This document shows, one piece after another, positions 25,059 to 32,562 of a stretch of DNA of 45,839 nucleotides. Within the stretch, counting starts at the first letter, position 1. Each line of letters opens with the position of its first letter. The stretch comes from an uncultured Erysipelotrichaceae bacterium (lineage in GTDB: Bacteria; Bacillota_I; Bacilli_A; Erysipelotrichales; Erysipelotrichaceae). A program made the position numbers and the translations under genes. The stretch spans positions 1-45,839 of the forward strand of contig CAIFEQ010000014.1 in NCBI GenBank assembly GCA_903789495.1, given 5' to 3'. Under the pieces are notes generated by a model that saw only the letters and a program-made list of their open reading frames with translations, did no database searches and had not been told where the DNA came from.

Positions 25059-25811
25059 ATGGATGAATCAGAAAACATGGGCACAAGAGCAGAAATCATC
25101 ACCGGTTTCTATGATCAGATCGATGAAGACCGCCACCGCTGTGCAGACCGGCAGGCAAAGATCCTGGAACTGGGAGCGTGAACCGGCAGGTATTCCATTG
25201 CCCTGGCACAGGAAGGCATGGATGTTACGGCCGTTGAACTGGTGGAAAGCAATCTCCGCGTGCTCCGGGAACATGGCAGAGGTCTGGAACAACTGAACGC
25301 CTTTCAGGGTGACGCAGCGGATCTCAGCCGGTTCCCCGATTGCGTCTTTGATGTCACGCTGTCCCTGGGCCCGATGTACCATCTGGACGGAAAAGAGGAA
25401 GTGAACCGGGCCATTGATGAGGCAGTCCGCGTCACAAAGCCGGGCGGGGTGATCCTGTTTGCCTTCCTGTCTGTATATGCCATCATGTATGCCAATGCCT
25501 TTTACGGACACTGGACGGCCATCCGGAATGAAAACTATACGGATGACTTTCAGGTCAAGCACGAGATTGCCCAGCTCTTTACCGGCTACGATATTGAAGA
25601 ACTTGAACAGCTGTTTCAGGACAGGCCGGTTGACTGGCTGACCACCACCGGTGTGGATGGCCCGCTGGAGGCCCTTGAGAAACGTCCTGATTTTGCCCTG
25701 TCAGAGGAAGAATTCGAAGATTCTGTGCACTGGTATCGGACCTTCTGCGAGAAGCGGGAACTGCTGGGTTCTGCCAGCCATCTGCTGTATATCTGCCGGA
25801 AACGCTCCTGA
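25059..25811 (+). pseudogene. SAM-dependent methyltransferase interrupted by in-frame UGA
   Basis: The frame from ATG at 25059 (second ATG 25077) reads through IITGFYDQIDEDRHRCADRQ into motif I, ILELGA, then TGA at 25179-25181, then TGRYSIALAQEGMDVTAVE without any shift. The family motif is ELGAGTGRYS, so the stop replaces the glycine codon, most simply GGA to TGA. The rest is intact: motif II-like VELVESNLRVL, DVTLSLGPMYHL and VTKPGGVILFAFLS, to a stop at 25811. Intact length would be 250 codons, usual for class I methyltransferases. An ATG at 25218 could restart translation, but the product would lack motif I and could not bind SAM normally. An extended -10-like TGCTATGAT lies at 25007-25015. 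Confidence 0.85.
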
Positions 25812-25907
25812 CCTGCAGGCATGACGGCAGCTGTCTCTGATTTTCCCCGGGAAATTGCACAAGCGGAAAATCCCGGTAATCTTGGAACAAAAACAGGAGG
25901 ACAGGAC

Positions 25908-26687
25908 GTGTTCAGAGAGATCTTGCCGGGAATTCTGATTCCCTTTATCGGTACGGCAGCCGGGGCAGGCTGTGTCTTTTTCCTGAAGAAGGAAATGAAG
26001 GAGAAGACCCAGAAGGGACTCAGCGGTTTTGCGGCCGGTGTCATGACTGCCGCTTCGATCTGGAGCCTGCTGATCCCGGCCATTGAGGAAAGTGCCTCTT
26101 ATGGCAGACTGGCTTTTCTGCCTGCCTTCATCGGATTCTGGGCCGGCATCCTGTTCCTGCTGGCTCTGGATGAGCTGATTCCGCATCTGCATGTTCTGAC
26201 CAGGGATCAGGAAGGACCGGCGAATCATCTGTCTTCGGATCTTCTGATGATGCTGGCGGTAACCCTGCATAATATCCCGGAAGGTCTGGCCGTCGGCGTG
26301 GTGTATGCCGGCTTCCTGTATGGCGGTACCATCAATTCTTCGGCCGCCCTGGCCCTTTCCATCGGCATCGCCATACAGAACTTTCCTGAAGGTGCCATCA
26401 TTTCCATGCCCTTGTATGGCTCTACCGGGAGGAAAGGCAGGGCCTTCCGGTATGGCGTGATCAGCGGTGCCGTAGAACCGATCGCCGCCCTGATCGCGAT
26501 CCTGTCCGCCAGAGCCCTGGTGCCGGTCATGCCTTATCTGCTGTCCTTTGCGGCCGGGGCCATGATGTATGTGGTGGTAGAGGAACTGATTCCGGAACTG
26601 GCAAAAGGAGAGCATACCAATCTTGGCGTACTGGCCTTCTCGCTTGGCTTTACCGTCATGATGATGCTGGATGTGGCGCTGGGATGA
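25908..26687 (+). CDS. ZIP family metal transporter
   Basis: 259 residues from a GTG at 25908 with a strong site (AGGAGGACAGGAC). An ATG at 25821 in the same frame has a weaker context and would add 29 residues ahead of the first helix, so I prefer the GTG. Eight hydrophobic helices. Helix 4 carries TLHNIPEGLAVG and helix 5 QNFPEGAIIS, the paired HNxPEG-type metal-binding signatures of the ZIP/ZupT group. The expected role is uptake of Zn2+ or other divalent metals. Confidence 0.92.
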   Translation: MFREILPGILIPFIGTAAGAGCVFFLKKEMKEKTQKGLSGFAAGVMTAASIWSLLIPAIEESASYGRLAFLPAFIGFWAGILFLLALDELIPHLHVLTRDQEGPANHLSSDLLMMLAVTLHNIPEGLAVGVVYAGFLYGGTINSSAALALSIGIAIQNFPEGAIISMPLYGSTGRKGRAFRYGVISGAVEPIAALIAILSARALVPVMPYLLSFAAGAMMYVVVEELIPELAKGEHTNLGVLAFSLGFTVMMMLDVALG

Positions 26688-26756
26688 AGAAAGGGATGAA
26701 CTGACCTGAGATATGAACTGGAATGACAGATCGGGATCTGTGGAGTGGAGGGAATT

Positions 26757-26960
26757 ATGAGTGGAAATATCAGTTTCTATTTACCTGCCATGGGTTTTTC
26801 ACTGGCAGCAGTTCTTAGCTTCATATCCAGCAAAGGAATTTCTGCTATGGGGCTGGTATGGTTTTCTCTAGGTGTGTGCTTTTGGATTATAGCGATAGCT
26901 GTTTCACAGTCAGGTAATCGTATCAGAGATGACGACAAAGATAAGAAAAAGTCTGAGTAG
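26757..26960 (+). CDS. small two-helix membrane protein
   Basis: 67 residues from ATG at 26757 after GGAGTGGAGGGAATT. Two hydrophobic helices (about 8-24 and 30-48) and a strongly charged C-terminal tail (RIRDDDKDKKKSE). No family known. A short hairpin TCTTCAT/ATGAAGA with three T at 26980-27000 follows it. The sequence here is more AT-rich than its neighbours. Confidence 0.7.
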   Translation: MSGNISFYLPAMGFSLAAVLSFISSKGISAMGLVWFSLGVCFWIIAIAVSQSGNRIRDDDKDKKKSE

Positions 26961-26979
26961 ATAAATTCCACTTTGCCGG

Positions 26980-27000
26980 TCTTCATCAAAATGAAGATTT
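26980..27000 (+). terminator. short hairpin, possible terminator
   Basis: TCTTCAT-CAAA-ATGAAGA followed by TTT. The stem is AT-rich and the tail short, so it is weak. Confidence 0.35.
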
Positions 27001-27081
27001 GTGTCAATATCTGACGGCTTGTGATCTGACAGAGCAGGATGAAACGTTATATGTCTGATACAGAAAACAAGAATATGTAAT

Positions 27082-27105
27082 TTATGTCTTATGAATAAGA
27101 CATAA
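27082..27105. promoter_or_regulatory. perfect 11-base-arm palindrome in front of the ATPase gene
   Basis: TTATGTCTTAT-GA-ATAAGACATAA. It ends four bases before the ATG at 27110 and takes the place where a ribosome binding site should be. It could be an operator, or an mRNA hairpin limiting translation. Confidence 0.65.
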
Positions 27106-27109
27106 TAAT

Positions 27110-28375
27110 ATGAACCGGGACGTTCTCAGACAGGTAATCATAGACCAGCGTGAGATGTACATGGATGCACGAATCGTGCATCGCGCATATGAAATCGAAG
27201 AGGATGTGGACTGCTGCTTCGTGGGAATCCGGAGAGCCGGCAAATCCACACTGATGTATCAGAGAATTCAGGAGCTGATGGACCGCGGTGTGCCAAAAGA
27301 AAAGATCCTTTATGTGAATTTCGAGGATGAGCGTCTGATCGAAATGAAGGCAGCCGACCTGAATCTTATTCTTGAGATCGGGTATGAAATTTCCGGCGGA
27401 GAAAAACAGTATGTCTTTCTGGACGAAATCCAGAATATCGACGGCTGGTCAAAGTTTGCCCGCCGCATTGCGGATCAGAAGTACACGGTCTGTATCACGG
27501 GGAGCAGCAGCAGGATGTTGAGCAGCGAGATTGCAGCAACCCTTGGCGGCCGGTACATGATTGTTCCGGTATATCCCTATTCTTTCCGGGAATATCTTGC
27601 GGCCAATGGAAAAGAGGCAAAGAACCTCTCCTTTCTAGGGACAAAGCAGAAGGCGGAGATCATGCGCCTGTACGGCCGGTACCTTCAGTTTGGCGCCTTT
27701 CCGGAACTGGTGCAGATCAAAAACAGCAGAGAATATCTGAACCGTATCTATCAGACCATTTACCTTGGTGACACCATCACCAGAAATCATATCAGCAACA
27801 GCTTTGCCGTACGGCTGATGCTGAAAAAGGTAGCGGAAAGTATCGGACAGCCGCTCTCCTTCACAAGGATTTTCAATATCCTGACCGGAGCCGGGCTGAA
27901 AATTTCAAAGCAGACAGTCATTACCTACATGGACGCTGCTCTGGAATCCTGTCTCTTATTCCCGGTGCAGAACTATGCGGCAAAACTGCTGGAAAAAGAG
28001 ACATCGCCCAAGTATTACTTCATGGATACAGGTTTTCCCGGTCTTCTTCTTCTGAACTGCGATACGGCACAGCTTGAGAACCTGGTGGCAATCGAACTGG
28101 TTCGAAGATACGGTGTGAATCAGGTCTACTATTTCCGAAAGAATGTCGAGATTGATTTTTATGTGCCGGAGCCCAGCCTTGCCATTCAGGTCTGCTGGAG
28201 CATCCTGCAGGATGAAACCACGAAGCAGAGGAAAACGCATTCCCTCGCAAAATTCCATCAGTTTATGCCAGATGCAAAATGTGTCGTCATCACAAACAGC
28301 GAGAAAACCGAAATGGACATCGATGGGATTCCGGTTTCTGTCATTCCTGCCTGGGAGTGGCTGTCAGGAGAGTAA
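27110..28375 (+). CDS. AAA_14/DUF4143 ATP-binding protein
   Basis: 421 residues. N-terminal P-loop: GIRRAGKSTLMYQRI (Walker A, about residue 40) and YVFLDEIQNIDGW (Walker B, about 100), then CITGSSSRMLSSE (sensor). The C-terminal DUF4143 part includes YFMDTGFPGLL and YYFRKNVEIDFYV, the latter looking like a PD-(D/E)xK-type nuclease remnant (E-x-D). These widespread ATPases are of uncertain role; they are common in accessory regions and have been suggested to act like mobile or conflict elements. There is no ribosome binding site before ATG 27110, only the palindrome at 27082-27105. Confidence 0.9.
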   Translation: MNRDVLRQVIIDQREMYMDARIVHRAYEIEEDVDCCFVGIRRAGKSTLMYQRIQELMDRGVPKEKILYVNFEDERLIEMKAADLNLILEIGYEISGGEKQYVFLDEIQNIDGWSKFARRIADQKYTVCITGSSSRMLSSEIAATLGGRYMIVPVYPYSFREYLAANGKEAKNLSFLGTKQKAEIMRLYGRYLQFGAFPELVQIKNSREYLNRIYQTIYLGDTITRNHISNSFAVRLMLKKVAESIGQPLSFTRIFNILTGAGLKISKQTVITYMDAALESCLLFPVQNYAAKLLEKETSPKYYFMDTGFPGLLLLNCDTAQLENLVAIELVRRYGVNQVYYFRKNVEIDFYVPEPSLAIQVCWSILQDETTKQRKTHSLAKFHQFMPDAKCVVITNSEKTEMDIDGIPVSVIPAWEWLSGE

Positions 28376-28424
28376 TTCTGCCAGAGAATCAGACAGGATA
28401 CAGGTATTCAGAGTCCCGGCAGGT

Positions 28425-28763
28425 ATGAAAAACAGTCTGCCGGATTCCATCAGATCGGAATTTTACGGAAGAAATCATGGCAGAATATTTCCGATTCTTG
28501 ATGAACTTTTTTCTTCCGATACCGATATCCTTCTTTTCATTGGACTTATCATTGCAGTTCTTCCGGGAATGTCTGTTATCAAACGGAAAGCTGCAGGGAT
28601 TGCAGTCTGAACAGTGATTTATGCGCTGTGTGAACTGTTATGTCATTTCGCACACAGCGTTCTGTATGCATTTGTTTTCCTCTCTGCAGGTACCTTTGCG
28701 CTGGGCGGAGTAATCGGATTGGCTTTGGCATGGCTCATTGCAGGAATGAGGAATCGATCATAA
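28425..28763 (+). pseudogene. small membrane protein interrupted by in-frame UGA
   Basis: From ATG 28425 the frame gives 61 residues ending in a hydrophobic helix (FIGLIIAVLPGMSV then IKRKAAGIAV). TGA at 28608-28610 follows, and the same frame then gives 50 more codons with further hydrophobic helices (VLYAFVFLSAGTFALGGVIG, LALAWLIAGMRNRS) to TAA at 28763. Together this makes a plausible ~112-residue membrane protein with three helices. I do not know its family. The membrane-like character of both halves in one frame is the evidence that the stop is an interruption. An inverted repeat CGCTGTGTG/CACACAGCG (28624-28659) lies inside the second half. Confidence 0.5.
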
Positions 28764-29086
28764 ATTCCGATATATTTTGAATGCTGCAAGGCAGAGCGTT
28801 ATCGTGAAGCCTTCTCTGTCTTCATTTTTCTGATCCGTTTCCTGCTCTGGTTTGCGGGCAGATCTTCTTTTCCGGTTTCCGATGGATAGGTTTCCGCTTC
28901 CTGCTCCCGAAAAAGGGCATGACAGTATGGCGAGGGATCACCTAAGGAAGAGTTCCGTCTCCGCAGGCCGCTGTTCTTCTGACTGCGGCTGTGCGGATCG
29001 GGAAATTTTTCCTATACTTGAAAACGTAAAGGAATGACAGGCTGAACAGACAGCATCTCAGATCCTGAAACGGAGGGGAAAATACG
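28764..29086 (+). other. non-coding stretch upstream of a lipoprotein gene
   Basis: About 320 bases. A TATACT at about 29014-29019 could be the -10 of the gene at 29087, but no clear -35 is present. A 61-codon frame at 28852 lacks a ribosome binding site and is not called. Confidence 0.3.
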
Positions 29087-29800
29087 ATGAGGAAAAAATT
29101 CCTGCCGATGATCATGGCGGCCATCCTGATGGTCGTATTGTCGGGATGTACAGCGGAAAACCAGGAAGAACAGGCGCTGGAGGAATACCGTTCCGACATT
29201 CTGAAGACGATGCAGGTCCTGGGGGTGACGATCGACGCAGCCGACAGCGGCGTCGCAGAAGACGATCCCAGATATACAAGTGCCGTGAAACTGGATGGTA
29301 CGGACCAGATGATCTCCGTGGATGCGCTCCAGAACCTGATCTGTGCCTATGAGGTCGTGAACGGAGAGCAGATCGACAGCAGTGCCGAAGACATGGCCGC
29401 GCTTTATGACGAGGAAAATGAGACGGTCGAGGAGGACTTTGACAGACTCTGCAGCTGGATGGCAGATTCGCAGCGTTATCTCACAGCCTGGGATTACAGC
29501 ATCTTCTGCGAAGCCGTGTACGAGCTTTACCTGGAAACAGAAGGATCCGCCTACGCAGAGAAGGACTTTTCGCAGCTTACCGCAGAGGAAAAATATCAGC
29601 TGGCGCTCTGGGGCCTGGAGAAGGACCACTACGCGGAAGACTGGATTCAAGAGATCATAGACAGCGGGGTCGGCATCGATCCGCAGGAGACCTCAGAGAG
29701 CATCTCCGACACCGATACCGCACTTCGCCACCGCTACTTTTACGTTCGCTTCCTGTACAACCTCGGGCGGATCACACGGGATGGAGAAATCATCGCGTAA
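29087..29800 (+). CDS. hypothetical lipoprotein
   Basis: 237 residues, with GGAGGGGAAAATACG before the ATG. The signal peptide MRKKFLPMIMAAILMVVL ends in the lipobox LSGC. The mature part is very acidic and mostly helical, with many Glu/Asp-Asp pairs and no repeats. No family recognised. As a lipoprotein it is expected on the outer surface of the membrane. Confidence 0.82.
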   Translation: MRKKFLPMIMAAILMVVLSGCTAENQEEQALEEYRSDILKTMQVLGVTIDAADSGVAEDDPRYTSAVKLDGTDQMISVDALQNLICAYEVVNGEQIDSSAEDMAALYDEENETVEEDFDRLCSWMADSQRYLTAWDYSIFCEAVYELYLETEGSAYAEKDFSQLTAEEKYQLALWGLEKDHYAEDWIQEIIDSGVGIDPQETSESISDTDTALRHRYFYVRFLYNLGRITRDGEIIA

Positions 29801-29905
29801 AAAACATCTGCCGTATCAGCTCGCGCAGATCTTCCGTGATAACCGGAAATGCAGGTCTTTTTGCACGCTGGCGCAGCAGATCAGCGGATTGGTGGTGGAG
29901 AACAG

Positions 29906-30448
29906 ATGAATCAGGGAAGAATCATGATCATCACCGGTCCCCCGGGGACCGGAAAGACGACAGTGGCAGCTGCTGTTGCCAGAGAATCGGACAGGGAGAA
30001 GTCTGTACATATGCATACAGATGATTTTTATCATGATCTGAGCAAAGGGGCAGTTCCGCCATATCTGCCGGGAGCAGATGAACAGAATCTGGTCGTGATT
30101 GAGGCTTTTCTGGCCGCGGCAGAACGATTCGCACGCGCAGGATATGATGTGATCGTCGATGGCATTATCGGACCATGGTTTCTGGCACCATGGCAGAAAC
30201 TGGCTCAGGAACATTATGAAGTGCACTACATTGTTCTGCGGGCAGGTAAGGAAGAAACACTGAAGCGGGCCGCCGAAAGGGACAAGGCAGACAGAAAAAT
30301 CAATGCCGAAGCAGTGGAAACCATGTGGAAACAGTTTTCTGATCTGGGTGTCTATGAAGCAAATGTCATCGATACAACGACACTCTCAGTTGAAGATACC
30401 GTTACCGCAGTAAAAGAAAAAGTTGCTGGCGGCAGGGCTCGGCTGTAA
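29906..30448 (+). CDS. AAA-type P-loop kinase-like protein
   Basis: 180 residues from ATG at 29906, preceded by GGTGGTGGAGAACAG. Walker A is GPPGTGKTTVAAAVA at residue 10. HTDDFYHDL near residue 36 and VIVDGIIGPWFL near 85 are the substrate-side acidic sites. The lid-like region is LRAGKEETLKRAAERDKAD. The layout is that of small zeta-toxin/chloramphenicol-phosphotransferase/shikimate-kinase-like kinases of about 170-190 residues. It probably phosphorylates a small molecule of unknown identity. An upstream frame start at 29849 has no site. Confidence 0.85.
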   Translation: MNQGRIMIITGPPGTGKTTVAAAVARESDREKSVHMHTDDFYHDLSKGAVPPYLPGADEQNLVVIEAFLAAAERFARAGYDVIVDGIIGPWFLAPWQKLAQEHYEVHYIVLRAGKEETLKRAAERDKADRKINAEAVETMWKQFSDLGVYEANVIDTTTLSVEDTVTAVKEKVAGGRARL

Positions 30449-30621
30449 CAGTTCCGGTTTGCAGAAGCAGGGAACCGGCGTCTGAATCTGTATGGCATCA
30501 AAGGTGTATGCAGGCATGAAAAAATCGGCAGAATGGCATTTGAAAACCAGATCCTTCAGCGTATCGCCACTGACGGATCCGGTTTTCCTGTTTTCCCTTT
30601 CTGAATCCTCCCTGAACCGGC

Positions 30622-31455
30622 TCAGGCATTGACGTTGCCGCTGTTCAGTCCCTGTGAGGAATCCTCGCCAAGCGGCAGCCAGTCAAGGGCTCTTCGGATC
30701 TGCTCATCCCAGAAATCCCAGGTATGGGCGCCTGGCCCTTCATAATAGGTCACGTTGATGCCGGCTTCGCGGAACATGTCCCGGTAACTTCTGTTGAATT
30801 CCAGCAGACTGTCTTCTGTTCCGCAGGCCATGAAGATATCCGGAATCAGAACCGCATGCTGTTTTTGTTCTTCCACCAGGTTTCTTACAATCACGCGGGG
30901 GTTTTTATCGGAATGCATGGCCAGTTTCATGTCTCCGAAACAGCTTTCCTCATAGGCGACATTCCTGGAATGAAGATGCTCAGGATCTTCAAAGATATGA
31001 ACGGCACTGGATAAGGCAATGATTCTGCTGAAGGTATCATGATACTTCAGTCCGTTTCTGAGCGCCCCGAAGCCGCCCATGGAAAGACCGCCGATATAGG
31101 TATCCTCTCTTCGCTCAGACAGCGGGAACATGGCCCGGGTAACCCTGACGAGTTCCCGGCCGATCCATTCCCCGTAAAAATTCCCGTTCTTTTCCTGATC
31201 CACATAGAAGCCGTTTTCCCCGGAGGGCATGACGACGGCCAGATCCTTTTCCTCTGCCCATCGCTGAATTCTGGTACCGGAAATCCAGTCGGTATAATTC
31301 CCGAACAGGCCATGCAGAAGGTACAGCGTCCTGAACGGTCCCTTCTCTGCACAGGTATTTCCGTCCATCGTGAATTTATCGACAGGCAGAATCACATTCA
31401 TCGTAACCGTTCTGAGAAGTGCCTTGGACATGTAGTTAACCTGCAGCAGTGCCAT
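30622..31455 (-). CDS. esterase family protein (tributyrin/S-formylglutathione hydrolase-like)
   Basis: 277 residues with GAGGTAAGAAA before the ATG. Esterase-D-type alpha/beta hydrolase: LYLLHGLFGNYTDWI, then YIGGLSMGGFGALRNGL with the nucleophile serine, FMACGTEDSLLEFN with the acid, and GAHTWDFWDEQIRRAL with the catalytic histidine. The same layout is seen in EstA tributyrin esterases of lactic acid bacteria. There is no signal peptide. It lies downstream of the HxlR gene on the same strand, 82 bases apart. Confidence 0.92.
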   Translation of the reverse strand: MALLQVNYMSKALLRTVTMNVILPVDKFTMDGNTCAEKGPFRTLYLLHGLFGNYTDWISGTRIQRWAEEKDLAVVMPSGENGFYVDQEKNGNFYGEWIGRELVRVTRAMFPLSERREDTYIGGLSMGGFGALRNGLKYHDTFSRIIALSSAVHIFEDPEHLHSRNVAYEESCFGDMKLAMHSDKNPRVIVRNLVEEQKQHAVLIPDIFMACGTEDSLLEFNRSYRDMFREAGINVTYYEGPGAHTWDFWDEQIRRALDWLPLGEDSSQGLNSGNVNA

Positions 31456-31537
31456 TTTCTTACCTCGCTTCCCTTATATCTCATTTTCCCGGTCACACCG
31501 GTAAAGTACAGTTTCCATCCATTTCCGTTCAGCGGGA

Positions 31538-31870
31538 TCAGATCCGGTGGGTATCTCCCCACTCACACATCTGATCCAGGATCGGCATGAGGGATTTTCC
31601 CCGCTCGGTGAGAGAGTACTCCACTTTGGGCGGAATCTGCGGGTATTCTTCCCGGTGCACCAGCTGGTCCTTTTCCAGTTCCTTCAGGGTGGAACTGAGT
31701 GTCTTGAAGGAGATGCCGCTGATATACCGCTGCATCTCATTGAACCGGACGACACCGAATTCCATCAGGGTATACAGGATGGTCATCTTATACTTGCCGC
31801 TGATCAGCGACAGGGTGTAGCTGAATCCCGTCGTTTCGAGTTTTTCGTCTGCGATGCATCTTTCGCTCAT
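31538..31870 (-). CDS. HxlR/DUF24 family transcriptional regulator
   Basis: 110 residues. The winged-helix signature is complete: SLISGKYKMTILYTLMEFGVVRFNEMQRYISGISFKTLSSTLKELEKDQLV, then a wing with YPQIPPKVEYSLTERGKSL and MCEWGD near the end (long stretch described, landmarks only). A cysteine at residue 5 (MSERC) is in the place where redox-sensing members such as YodB and HypR have theirs. It is divergent from a flavin reductase/flavodoxin operon and is likely to repress it in response to quinones or other electrophiles. Confidence 0.93.
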   Translation of the reverse strand: MSERCIADEKLETTGFSYTLSLISGKYKMTILYTLMEFGVVRFNEMQRYISGISFKTLSSTLKELEKDQLVHREEYPQIPPKVEYSLTERGKSLMPILDQMCEWGDTHRI

Positions 31871-31888
31871 ACACTTACCTCAGAGATA

Positions 31889-31907
31889 GTACATTACCTG
31901 AATGTAC
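31889..31907. promoter_or_regulatory. inverted repeat, likely HxlR operator
   Basis: GTACATT-ACCTG-AATGTAC is a perfect inverted repeat with 7-base arms in the divergent region. It abuts the -35 of the flavin reductase promoter. GTAC-containing palindromes are usual for DUF24 regulators. Confidence 0.65.
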
Positions 31908-31911
31908 GTAC

Positions 31912-31940
31912 TTGCCGTTAATCCAGTTTCATTCTATATT
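31912..31940 (+). promoter_or_regulatory. promoter of flavin reductase/flavodoxin operon
   Basis: TTGCCG (31912-31917), 17-base spacer, TATATT (31935-31940). The start point would be near 31947, 34 bases before the ATG. Confidence 0.65.
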
Positions 31941-31980
31941 GCAGACGCAGAGAAAAGTCAAACAGAAGGAGAGAAAGACA

Positions 31981-32562
31981 ATGACAAAAGATTTAGGAGT
32001 AAAGCCGTATCTGTTTCCCATGCCGACCTATATGATCGGTACGTACAACGAGGATGATTCCGTCGATGTCATGATGATGGCCTGGGGCGGGATCTGTGCC
32101 GAAGACATGGTCGCCCTGAACCTCGAAGCGGATCATAAGACCGTGGCAAACATCAGAGCCAGAAAAGGGTTTACGCTGGCTGTACCGGGAACGGATACTC
32201 TGAAGGAATCGGATTTCTTCGGCATTGCGACCGGCAACAAGATGAATGACAAGTTTGCCCGCAGCGGTCTGCATGCGATCAAGAGCACCAAGGTGGATGC
32301 ACCGGTCATCACAGAATATCCGCTGACGCTGGAGTGCGAGGCGGTGGACTTTCAGGAGCAGCCTTATGGCCTGCGGATTCTGGGAAAGATCGTGAATGTG
32401 CTTGCCGATGAGAAGATCCTGGATGAGAAGGGAAGAATTGACGCCGGGAAAATTCAGGCCTTTGCGTTTGATCAGATGCAGAACGGCTACTATGCCATCG
32501 GCGAAAAGGTCGGACAGGCCTGGCACAGCGGCGCGGACTACATGAAGAAGGAGTCAGAATGA
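31981..32562 (+). CDS. flavin reductase family protein
   Basis: 193 residues from ATG at 31981 after AGAAGGAGAGAAAGAC. The FMN-binding split barrel shows as KPYLFPMPTYMIGTYNEDDS, VMMMAWGGICAEDMVALNLE and GFTLAVPGTDTLKESDFFGI with ATGNKMNDKF. Members bind FMN and reduce flavins or act as stand-alone flavoproteins. It is the first gene of an operon with a flavodoxin-fold reductase (ATGA overlap) and is controlled by the divergent HxlR gene. Together the two look like an electrophile or quinone detoxification unit. Confidence 0.9.
   Translation: MTKDLGVKPYLFPMPTYMIGTYNEDDSVDVMMMAWGGICAEDMVALNLEADHKTVANIRARKGFTLAVPGTDTLKESDFFGIATGNKMNDKFARSGLHAIKSTKVDAPVITEYPLTLECEAVDFQEQPYGLRILGKIVNVLADEKILDEKGRIDAGKIQAFAFDQMQNGYYAIGEKVGQAWHSGADYMKKESE

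Noticed and set aside
28600-28670. Selenocysteine insertion at the UGA of the small membrane gene
   Set aside because: A hairpin lies downstream, but the protein has no redox motif, no Cys-containing homologue comes to mind, and the other three interrupted genes have no comparable element.
4697-28763. Wholesale UGA reassignment to Gly or Trp
   Set aside because: Most genes here stop at UGA where their families end, for example the short XRE gene at 10393, the CPBP gene at 11099 and the ATGA-overlapped pairs. The interrupted sites also seem to call for different residues.
28852-29037. 61-codon plus-strand frame before the lipoprotein gene
   Set aside because: No ribosome binding site and Arg/Ser/Pro-rich; it covers what should be the lipoprotein promoter.
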